A DNA stretch of 64,000 nt from Streptomyces cylindrosporus. GTDB lineage: Bacteria; Actinomycetota; Actinomycetes; Streptomycetales; Streptomycetaceae. The DNA is taken from the NCBI RefSeq assembly GCF_022698165.1, contig NZ_JALDAY010000002.1, forward strand, positions 868,001 to 932,000. The letters are read 5' to 3'. The position numbers and the translations under genes were made by a program. The notes beneath the pieces are model-generated. The model was not told the DNA's origin, did no database searches, and saw only the letters and a list, made by a program, of their open reading frames with translations. The stretch's first letter is position 1; each line of letters begins with the position of its first letter. Positions 26,865-33,776 of the stretch are shown piece after piece.

Positions 26865-26899
26865 GACCGCGGGCAACAGCAACTGGCGGCCTGCGCCGC

Positions 26900-27151
26900 T
26901 CAGTCGCGCCAGCTCAGCGGTGAGCGGTACGGGAGGGCGGGGGCGGCCGGTCCTGGGCGTTCCCAGAGCGGGACGACCCGTACCGGCTCCTCCTCGTCGC
27001 CCCTCCCCTCCGCCTCCACCGTCGCCGCCCGCGCGAGCAACACCGCCGTCAGGGCGGCCAGTTCGTCGGGGTCCGGTTCACCGCCCCTGATGATGCGAAC
27101 CAGGGGCTGCCTCTCCGTCTCCGTCTCCGTCTCCGTCTGCGGTCGGGTCAT
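26900..27151 (-). CDS. acyl-CoA carboxylase epsilon subunit
   Basis: The 83-residue small subunit matches the AccE/PccE family core (VRIIRGGEPDPDELAALTAV) and ends with the usual Trp-Arg (LSWRD). These subunits bind the beta carboxyltransferase subunit and activate actinobacterial acyl-CoA carboxylases. The N-terminus contains a TETETETE stretch encoded by a hexamer repeat (about 27116-27139). It lies 79 bp downstream of the beta-subunit gene in the same operon, so it is probably the dedicated partner. Confidence 0.82.
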   Translation of the reverse strand: MTRPQTETETETERQPLVRIIRGGEPDPDELAALTAVLLARAATVEAEGRGDEEEPVRVVPLWERPGPAAPALPYRSPLSWRD

Positions 27152-27230
27152 CCCGCGCTCCTCCCAAGTGGATGAAAACGTCCAAGTCGATCAATACGGT
27201 CAACGACGTCCACTGCGGCCAAGTCGCCCG

Positions 27231-28823
27231 TCATTGCGGCGGGTTGCCGTGTTTGCGGGCCGCCAGGTCCGCGTGCTTCGTGCGCAGCATGCGGAGGGAC
27301 TCGACCAGGACGCGGCGGGTGTCGGCCGGGTCCAGGACGTCGTCCAGCAGGCCGCGTTCGGCGGCGTAGTACGGGTGCATCAGCTCGGCCTGGTACTCCT
27401 TCACCAGCTGGCGGCGGGTCGCGTCGGGATCGTCGGCCGCCTTGATCCGGCGGCGGAAGATGACGTTGGCCGCGCCCTCCGCGCCCATCACCGCGATCTC
27501 GTTGGTGGGCCAGGCGTACGACAGGTCCGCGCCGACCGAGCGCGAGTCCATGACGATGTAGGCGCCGCCGTAGGCCTTGCGGAGGATGAGGGAGATGCGG
27601 GGGACCGTCGCGTTGCAGTAGGCGTAGAGGAGCTTCGCGCCCCTGCGGATGATGCCGTTGTGCTCCTGGGCGACCCCGGGGAGGAAGCCCGGTACGTCGA
27701 CCAGCGTCACCAGCGGGATGTTGAAGGCGTCGCACATCTGCACGAAGCGGGCGGCCTTCTCACTGGCGTCGATGTCGAGGACGCCGGCCTGGACGAGGGG
27801 CTGGTTGGCGACGATGCCGACGACCTGGCCGCCGAGGCGGGCCAGCGCGCAGATGACGTTGGCGGCCCAGCGTTCGTGGATCTCCAGGAACTCGCCGTCG
27901 TCGACCAGCTCTTCGACGACCCGGCGCATGTCGTACGGGCGGTTGCCGTCGGCCGGGACCAGGTCGAGCAGGGCCTCGCAGCTGCGGTCCGCGGGGTCCT
28001 CCAGGGGGACGGCGGGCGGGGTTTCGCGGTTGTTGCGAGGGAGGAGGGAGAGGAGGTACCTGACCTCCTCCAGGCAGGTCTCCTCGTCGTCGTAGGCGAA
28101 GTGCGCGACCCCGGACACCTCGGCGTGCACGTCCGCGCCGCCGAGGCCGCCGAGCGAGACCCGTTCGCCGGTGACCGCCTGGACGACGTCGGGGCCGGTG
28201 ATGAACATCTGCGAGGTCTCGCGGACCATGAAGACGAAGTCGGTCAGGGCGGGCGAGTAGGCCGCGCCGCCCGCGCACGGGCCCAGCATCACGCTGATCT
28301 GCGGGATCACTCCGGACGCCCGGGCGTTGCGGGTGAAGATGCCGCCGTAGCCGGCGAGGGCGGTGACGCCCTCCTGGATGCGGGCGCCGGCGCCGTCGTT
28401 GAGCGACACCAGGGGGGCGCCCGCGGCGACGGCGCGGTCCATGATGCGGTGGATCTTCTCGGCGTGCGCCTCGCCGAGCGCGCCGCCGAAGATGCGGAAG
28501 TCGTGCGCGTAGACGAAGACCGTGCGGCCGTGGACCGTGCCCCAGCCGGTGATGACGCCGTCGGTGTGCGGCTTCTTGTCCTCCAGGCCGAAGCCGGTCG
28601 CGCGGTGCCGGCGCAGCTGCTCGGCCTCGTGGAAGCTGCCCTCGTCGAGGAGCAGCGCGATGCGCTCGCGGGCGGTGAGCTTGCCCTTGGCGTGCTGGGC
28701 CGCGGTGGACTTCTCGTCCGGGCCCTGTGCTATCTCGTCCTTGAGCGCGCGCAGGGCGGCGGCGCGGCCGTGGATGCCCGTCGCGGGTGTGTTCCCGGGC
28801 GTGCCCGGCTCGCGGGGGCTCAT
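27231..28823 (-). CDS. acyl-CoA carboxylase beta (carboxyltransferase) subunit
   Basis: I infer 530 residues from ATG 28823 (MSPREPGTPGNTPATGIHGR), which overlaps the KAS III stop as ATGA. The carboxyltransferase signatures of AccB/PccB proteins are present: the two oxyanion-hole regions GGAAYSPALTDF and AYGGAYIVMDSRSVGADL, plus DVPGFLPGVAQEHNGIIRRG. It transfers CO2 from a biotinylated alpha subunit, encoded elsewhere, to acetyl- or propionyl-type CoA. Together with KAS III and the epsilon subunit it probably supplies malonyl or substituted malonyl units to the cluster. Confidence 0.9.
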   Translation of the reverse strand: MSPREPGTPGNTPATGIHGRAAALRALKDEIAQGPDEKSTAAQHAKGKLTARERIALLLDEGSFHEAEQLRRHRATGFGLEDKKPHTDGVITGWGTVHGRTVFVYAHDFRIFGGALGEAHAEKIHRIMDRAVAAGAPLVSLNDGAGARIQEGVTALAGYGGIFTRNARASGVIPQISVMLGPCAGGAAYSPALTDFVFMVRETSQMFITGPDVVQAVTGERVSLGGLGGADVHAEVSGVAHFAYDDEETCLEEVRYLLSLLPRNNRETPPAVPLEDPADRSCEALLDLVPADGNRPYDMRRVVEELVDDGEFLEIHERWAANVICALARLGGQVVGIVANQPLVQAGVLDIDASEKAARFVQMCDAFNIPLVTLVDVPGFLPGVAQEHNGIIRRGAKLLYAYCNATVPRISLILRKAYGGAYIVMDSRSVGADLSYAWPTNEIAVMGAEGAANVIFRRRIKAADDPDATRRQLVKEYQAELMHPYYAAERGLLDDVLDPADTRRVLVESLRMLRTKHADLAARKHGNPPQ

Positions 28824-29899
28824 GAGGCGACCGGCGAGAACGGCTCGCCCGCGGTGAGGAGTTCGGGGAACGTGCCGTCCGCGGCCGGCCGGGCGTCCGC
28901 ACCGCCGAGCGTCCACTCCAGCAGCGCCGTGCCGACGCTCATCCCGCCGCCGAACGCGGCCAGCACGACCAGCTCGCCGGGGGCGACCACGCCGGTGCGG
29001 TCCATCTCGGCCAGGGTGACCGGTACGGAGGCGGCGCCGGTGTTGGCGTAACGCTCCAGAGTGAGGTGGAGGGCGGCGCGGTGCAGTCCTAGGTCGGGCC
29101 AGAGCTCGGCGAGCATGATGCCGTTGGCCTGGTGGGGGACGAAGTGGCGCACGGCGTCCGGGAGTACGGCCGCTTTGCGCAGGAGGCGTCCGATCTCGTA
29201 CGGCAGGTTCTGCTGGACGAAGGAGCGGACTCCGCGTCCGTCCATGCGGAAGTAGTGGCCGCCCTCGGCCACCGTGCTCGGCGAGGCGGGGCGGCGGCTG
29301 CCCCCGGCCTCGACCCGGATCAGGCCGTGCGCGTCGCCGCGCGAGACCAGGGAGACGTGCTTGAGGCCCTGTCCGGCGGGGACGGGGCCGAGGACCACCG
29401 CGCCGGCGCCGTCGCCGAAGAGGGCGGCGGTGCGGCGGTCGGTGTAGTCGAGGATGCGGGAGTAGATGTCGGCGCCGACGACGAGGGCGTGGCGCGGCTC
29501 GCCGGGGGCGGCCCCGGCGAGCAGCCGCTCGGCCGTCTTGAGGGCGTAGACGAAGCCGCTGCACACCGCGTTGACGTCGAAGGCGGCGGCCCGCCGGGCG
29601 CCGATGCGGTCCTGGACCAATGCGGCGGTGGCGGGCTGGGGGTGGTCCGGCGTGGAGGTGGCGACCACGACGTACGCGAGCTGATCCGCCGTCAGGCCCG
29701 CGCGGTCCAGGGCGCGTCGGGCGGCCACGGCGGCCAGGTCCGAGGTGGCCTCGTGGGGAGCGGCGCGGCGCCGCTCGCGGATGCCGGTCTTGCGGACGAT
29801 CCACTCGTCGGTCACGCCGGCGCCGTGCCCGATCTCCGCGTTGCTGATGACCGTCTCGGGCAGGTACGAGCCCACTCCGGTGATGCCGATGGACTGCAC
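28820..29899 (-). CDS. KAS III (FabH-like) ketoacyl synthase
   Basis: The 359-residue protein has the complete Cys-His-Asn triad: Cys113 (VNAVCSGFVYAL), His256 (HFVPHQAN) and Asn286 (YANTGAAS). It condenses an acyl-CoA with a malonyl unit to give a 3-ketoacyl product. With the 3-hydroxyacyl-CoA dehydrogenase and CCR in this cluster it could start a pathway to long or branched alkylmalonyl-CoA. It is the first gene of the KAS III-carboxylase beta-epsilon operon. A divergent promoter shared with a TetR gene contains TCAAC/GTTGA motifs. Confidence 0.88.
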   Translation of the reverse strand: MQSIGITGVGSYLPETVISNAEIGHGAGVTDEWIVRKTGIRERRRAAPHEATSDLAAVAARRALDRAGLTADQLAYVVVATSTPDHPQPATAALVQDRIGARRAAAFDVNAVCSGFVYALKTAERLLAGAAPGEPRHALVVGADIYSRILDYTDRRTAALFGDGAGAVVLGPVPAGQGLKHVSLVSRGDAHGLIRVEAGGSRRPASPSTVAEGGHYFRMDGRGVRSFVQQNLPYEIGRLLRKAAVLPDAVRHFVPHQANGIMLAELWPDLGLHRAALHLTLERYANTGAASVPVTLAEMDRTGVVAPGELVVLAAFGGGMSVGTALLEWTLGGADARPAADGTFPELLTAGEPFSPVAS

Positions 29900-29941
29900 G
29901 ATTCCTCCTCGGGCAGCGGCGAGCCTCTAACTCACCATGCG

Positions 29942-30006
29942 TTGAAATCATCGCAGAGCCGCTTGACTAATTCAACACGGGGAGAGTTCACTTGAACATG
30001 AATTAG
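29942..30006. promoter_or_regulatory. divergent promoter/operator between KAS III and TetR genes
   Basis: Nested dyads are visible: CTAATTCA (29967-29974) pairs with TGAATTAG (29999-30006), and GTTCA-CT-TGAAC lies at 29986-29997. GTTGAAATCATC occurs at 29941-29952. The string TTGAC...TCAACAC...AGAGTTCA (29963-29990) closely repeats the layout upstream of the carrier-protein gene at 50165-50195. It is a probable binding site for a cluster TetR regulator. Confidence 0.55.
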
Positions 30007-30059
30007 CGTACGGCGCATCCGGCGCCGTCCGGACGTTCACCCAACGGGAGATGCTCACC

Positions 30060-30668
30060 ATGACCGCCTCCACCACTGCGACCACCACGGACACCCGGGC
30101 CGAGGCGACCCAGACCCTGATCTCGGCGGGCCGCACCCTGTTCACCGAACGCGGCTACCGGCAGACCGACTTCGCGGACCTCGCCGCGGCGGCCGGCCTG
30201 GAGCCCGGGTACGCCCAGGAGCTGCTGACCGACAAGGCGGCGGTCTTCGGCGCGCTGGTCGAGCGGACCGTCAAGGTCGCCGGGCTGCTCGGGCCGGCGC
30301 TGGCCGAGGGTGTGGACGAGGACCTGCCGGCCCGGCTCGCCCGCACCTTCCTCGCCCTGTGGGAGCCCGGCGAGGACGGGGAGTCCCCGCTGATCGAGGT
30401 GTTCCGCATCGCCCTCTCCGACCGGGAGGCCTCCGCGGTCTGGCGCGAGCGCATCACCGAGGTGCTCAACGGCTCGGTCGACCAAGAACTGCCCGGCGAG
30501 GACGCGGTGTTGCGCACCGCGCTGTTCGGCGCCCAGCTCGGCGGCACGGTCGTCGCCCGGCACCTGACCGGGACGACGGCGATTACCTCGGTGGAGATCG
30601 AGACGGTCATCGAGACCATCACCCCGGCCCTGCGGCGTACGCTGCTGGGACCGGCGGACGCGCGGTAG
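30060..30668 (+). CDS. TetR-family regulator 1 of the PKS cluster
   Basis: I infer 202 residues from ATG 30060 (MTASTTATTTDTRAEATQ), because a GGGAG site is correctly spaced for this start rather than for the ATG 9 bp earlier. The HTH reads ISAGRTLFTERGYRQTDFAD followed by LAAAAGLEPGYAQELLTDK; the recognition helix departs from the usual YYHFxSK pattern. The ligand domain is unassigned. It is divergent from the KAS III operon, and dyads lie in the gap, so local autoregulation and control of KAS III are likely. Confidence 0.83.
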   Translation: MTASTTATTTDTRAEATQTLISAGRTLFTERGYRQTDFADLAAAAGLEPGYAQELLTDKAAVFGALVERTVKVAGLLGPALAEGVDEDLPARLARTFLALWEPGEDGESPLIEVFRIALSDREASAVWRERITEVLNGSVDQELPGEDAVLRTALFGAQLGGTVVARHLTGTTAITSVEIETVIETITPALRRTLLGPADAR

Positions 30669-30787
30669 GCGGGCCGACGGAAGGACGAAGGCCACCCGAC
30701 GGCCGGGCGACCTGCGCACCAACGGCCCGTGACGGACAGGGCTTTCCAGGGCGGCATCCGTGGATGGATTCCGTACGTCCGGCCTGC

Positions 30788-30812
30788 TAGGATGTTTTCA
30801 CTGTGCAGTGAA
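30788..30812 (+). promoter_or_regulatory. -10 element and palindromic operator of TetR 2
   Basis: A TAGGAT -10-like hexamer (30788-30793) is followed by TTCACTG-TG-CAGTGAA (30797-30812), a perfect 7-bp-arm dyad. A further TGCAGTGATT copy lies at about 30838-30847, at the start of the coding region. The arrangement, a dyad over the start point, is typical of TetR autorepression. Confidence 0.6.
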
Positions 30813-30832
30813 TTACTCGTTGGCAAGCCCCC

Positions 30833-31546
30833 ATGAAGTGCAGTGATTCCATGACATCCAGGCGCGCGGACGGTTCCGCCACTCCTGCCCGAAAGCCCAC
30901 CTCGACCTCGCGGACGGGGGCTTCCCCGACGAAGAAGCCCCGACCCCAGCGTGCCCGCAGCGGGCGCCGGCCCGGCGACAGCGGCACGCGTGAGCAGATC
31001 CTGGAATCGGCGCTCCACCTCTTCGCGGACCGCGGCTACGCACGGACTACGATCCGTGCGATCGCGGAGGACGCGGGGGTGGATCCCGCGCTGGTCCACC
31101 ACTTCTTCAACAACAAGGAAGGCGTCTTCGACGCGGCGGTCAACTCCTCGCTGAGCGTCTCGGGCGTCTTCGAGGGCGAGGGGTCGGAGACGATGTCCGA
31201 CGCCGAGTGGCTGACCCGCTCGTACCTGGTCTTCTGGGAGAACCCCGACACCCGGTACGCCATGACGGCCATCTACCGGGCCGGCCTGGCCGACAACGCC
31301 ACCTCGGACGTGCTGCGGGCCAGGATCGAGACCAGCATCGGCAACTGGGCCAACCGCCCGACCTACAAGGACCACCCGGACGCCGAGATCCGTACCGGCC
31401 TGGCCTCGGGCCATCTCGCCGGTCTGGCCATCCTGCGCTATGTGCTGCATGTCGAACCGCTCGCCTCGATGGACTTCGAGGAGTTCGTGAACTGGGTGAC
31501 CCCCGCCCTCGAACTGCGGCTGACCACCCTGGATCCGCGCGCCTGA
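30833..31546 (+). CDS. TetR-family regulator 2 of the PKS cluster
   Basis: The protein is 237 residues from ATG 30833, or 231 from the in-frame ATG at 30851; neither has a clear ribosome site. A basic, disordered 50-residue N-terminal extension (PTKKPRPQRARSGRRPG) precedes the HTH: TREQILESALHLFADRGYAR, then TIRAIAEDAGVDPALVHHFF. The C-terminal half (GHLAGLAILRYVLHVEPLAS) resembles the TetR at 25900. It is transcribed away from TetR 1 and toward the convergent type III PKS gene. A palindrome at its promoter suggests autoregulation. Confidence 0.83.
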   Translation: MKCSDSMTSRRADGSATPARKPTSTSRTGASPTKKPRPQRARSGRRPGDSGTREQILESALHLFADRGYARTTIRAIAEDAGVDPALVHHFFNNKEGVFDAAVNSSLSVSGVFEGEGSETMSDAEWLTRSYLVFWENPDTRYAMTAIYRAGLADNATSDVLRARIETSIGNWANRPTYKDHPDAEIRTGLASGHLAGLAILRYVLHVEPLASMDFEEFVNWVTPALELRLTTLDPRA

Positions 31547-31600
31547 CCGACGCGCGGACGAAGGGCGGGGGCCGGCCGGGGACAGCGCCCCGGCCGCTTC

Positions 31601-32659
31601 CTACATCGCGTGCCAGACGCACTTGAGGGCGTAGAGGCACACACCGGGACCGACGCCGAACAGCACACCCGCCGCCTCGTCGGCGGGGGGTTTGGCGTAG
31701 GTCCGTTCCAGTACGTCGAGCACGGAGACCCCGCCGACGTTGCCGAGGTCGCGCAGCGAGTCGCGGGCGGCGTCCATCACGCGCGGGTCGCAGCCCAGGC
31801 CCTGGACCATCGCGTCCATGATCCGGGGACCCCCGTTGTGGGACACCACGAACCCCGGCACGGGATCGGCACCGGCGGGCGCGGTGAGCTCCAGCCAGCG
31901 GGCCAGTTTCGAGGCCAGTTCCGGGATCACGCCGAGCAGCCGCGGCGCGTTGTAGAGATGCAGGCCCGTGCCGTCGACGGTGGTGCCGACGATGTCGTAA
32001 CTGCCGGGCTGCACGTACTCGAAGGACCCGGTCAGTTCCATTCGGGGGCCGTCGGCGTGCGGCCGCACCACGCAGGCGCCGGCCGCGTCCCCCATCAGCC
32101 CCTTGAAGATCATCCCGTCCATGCCGGTGTCGGCCGGGTGCAGGTAGTGGCTGAACATGTCCGAGCACACCACGAGATACGTCGACCCCGGCCGGGCCTG
32201 CACCAGTTCGAAGGCCTTGGCCAGCGCGAACGCGCCGCCGCCGCAGCCGATCTGGGTCACCGGCACCCGGCGCACGGACGCGGGCAGGCCGAGCCGCTCG
32301 ACCAGGGGGATGTCGATCCCCGGCATGGCGTAGCCGGTGGTGCTGGTGACGACCAGCCCGTCCACGTCGAGGGGGTCGAGGCCGGCCTCCAGGAGCGCCT
32401 GGCGGGCGGCCCGTTCCGCGAGGTCCAGGGAGTCGCGGAAGTGCTCGCGCAAGCGCCGGGCGACCGACACGCGGGTGTCGAACTGCCGGGCCGGGGGCCT
32501 CGAGTACCAGCGGGTACGTACGGTCGAGGCGGTGATGGCCTTGCGCACGCTCGGCATCCGGGGATGGTCCGGATACCGCTGCGCGAGCATGTCGAGGACT
32601 TCATCGGTGGTTACCTGATGGCGTGGCAGAACCACGACCGGCGCGCTGACGACTGGCAC
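31601..32659 (-). CDS. type III polyketide synthase
   Basis: The 352-residue chalcone synthase-fold enzyme starts with GTG 32659 (GGAG upstream). Its catalytic triad is Cys139 (QIGCGGGAFALA), His274 (SHNGGPRIMD) and Asn307 (GNVGGVSVLD). The N-terminal pattern (VRTRWYSRPP, TSTTGYAMPGIDIPLVERLG) and the C-terminal GVGPGVC loop are typical of bacterial type III PKS (RppA, germicidin synthase and alkylresorcinol synthase relatives). It would extend an acyl-CoA with malonyl or alkylmalonyl-CoA to a pyrone or resorcinol. Its presence beside a modular pyrrole PKS is unexpected; it may make a separate product from the same alkylmalonyl pool. Confidence 0.87.
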   Translation of the reverse strand: MPVVSAPVVVLPRHQVTTDEVLDMLAQRYPDHPRMPSVRKAITASTVRTRWYSRPPARQFDTRVSVARRLREHFRDSLDLAERAARQALLEAGLDPLDVDGLVVTSTTGYAMPGIDIPLVERLGLPASVRRVPVTQIGCGGGAFALAKAFELVQARPGSTYLVVCSDMFSHYLHPADTGMDGMIFKGLMGDAAGACVVRPHADGPRMELTGSFEYVQPGSYDIVGTTVDGTGLHLYNAPRLLGVIPELASKLARWLELTAPAGADPVPGFVVSHNGGPRIMDAMVQGLGCDPRVMDAARDSLRDLGNVGGVSVLDVLERTYAKPPADEAAGVLFGVGPGVCLYALKCVWHAM

Positions 32660-33164
32660 GACGTCTCCAAAGCTGTGGGAAGCCTGCTGGGAAGTACGGG
32701 TCGGTCACACCCGACCGGGCCGCCCGCGCCGCGACGACGGCCACTGCCGTCGCCCGGCGGCTCTCGCCGTGGAAGTCTGCGCACGCCGAACACCCCCCGG
32801 TGTCTGACCGTGCTCCCCCCGTTGGGAGCGCCTTTTGCAGCGCGGAAATGCAGAACGCAGAGCTGGGATCGCTGTTCGCAGCGGCACCTGACGACCCGGA
32901 GCATGCTCGTGGGGGAGCTCCGCCGTCTGGATTACGTGCCGTCTCCAACGTGACCGTACGACAGAGGAGTTGGCTCCGGCAAGAGCGAATTTCAACGCCT
33001 GTGGAATCCAGCACTCGGACACCGTTCGTCCAGCTCTCAACCACATTTGCGCCTCGGGCAACCACCTGCCGCGTAGATGTCAACACGCATTGAAATCATT
33101 GGTTGTTGAGTTTACTCTGGCGGAAGGATCCGCCCATCGCCACGACGAGAGAGGGACGACCGCC
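32660..33164. other. 505-bp divergent intergenic region
   Basis: No supportable gene was found; overlapping reading frames lack recognisable domains or good ribosome sites. The right part holds TTTCAACG (32990-32997), GTCAACAC (33079-33086), TTGAAATCATT (33090-33100) and TTGTTGAG (33103-33110). TTGAAA (33090-33095), a 17-bp spacer and TACTCT (33113-33118) form a possible promoter for the WhiB gene. TCAACA (33080-33085) and TGTTGA (33104-33109) are an inverted pair. The left ~300 bp would be a long leader of the type III PKS mRNA. Confidence 0.5.
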
Positions 33165-33776
33165 ATGTACGCACCGGCGCGCCACCGCGCGGACCCCGAC
33201 CCCTGGGTGGAACGAGCGGCCTGCCGCGACGCCGACCCCGACACCTTCTTCCCACCGGCCGGCGGCGCGGAGGCTTCCGACCGGGAGGCGGCCGCCAAAC
33301 GGCTGTGCGCGCGCTGCCCGGTGACCAGGGAGTGTCTGCGCGAGGCGCTGCAGCACGAGGAGGGCACCGGGATCTGGGGCGGCCTCAGCGTGCGGGAGCG
33401 GCGCGAAGTGCTGCGCGTCGCCGGGACCTTGGAGGAGATCGCCGACGAACTCGCCGCGTTCCTCGCGAACGGCGGGCGGCGGATCAGCGCGCCGGTGCGG
33501 GAGCGGCCCGCGTACGTGTGGTTCCTGCGCCGGCACGGCTGGTCGCCGGGCCGGATCGCCGGGGCGCTGGGGCTCACCTTCGGGCAGGTCCAGCAGGCCT
33601 GGCGGGCGGCGGAGTACGCGTTCGTGTGCACGCGGGGGCCGGTGAGCCGGATACCGAGGTTCTGCCTGCCGGCACCGCGGGCGGCGGGAGGCGGGCGGGG
33701 CACCAAGTCCTGCTCCCCCGAGGGTCGTTCGCAGCATCTGGAGCCGGCTGTCGTCGATGTGGCGCGGGCGTCATGA
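33165..33776 (+). CDS. WhiB-like regulator with a C-terminal extension
   Basis: The protein is 203 residues from ATG 33165 (GAGGGA upstream). The WhiB core has four Fe-S-ligating cysteines (Cys20, 48, 51, 57 in RAACRDADPD and LCARCPVTRECL) and the turn motif GIWGG. Typical Wbl proteins have 80-130 residues. This one continues with a helical region and a segment resembling sigma-region-4 or HTH DNA (YVWFLRRHGWSPGRIAGALG, about 125-145), then a basic tail. It is a likely pathway activator. Its stop overlaps the next ATG (ATGA). Confidence 0.82.
   Translation: MYAPARHRADPDPWVERAACRDADPDTFFPPAGGAEASDREAAAKRLCARCPVTRECLREALQHEEGTGIWGGLSVRERREVLRVAGTLEEIADELAAFLANGGRRISAPVRERPAYVWFLRRHGWSPGRIAGALGLTFGQVQQAWRAAEYAFVCTRGPVSRIPRFCLPAPRAAGGGRGTKSCSPEGRSQHLEPAVVDVARAS

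Noticed and set aside
32601..33086. Open frames in the type III PKS/WhiB gap
   Set aside because: Both strands carry similar-length frames without domains, biased codon pattern or ribosome sites; promoter motifs occupy the right part.
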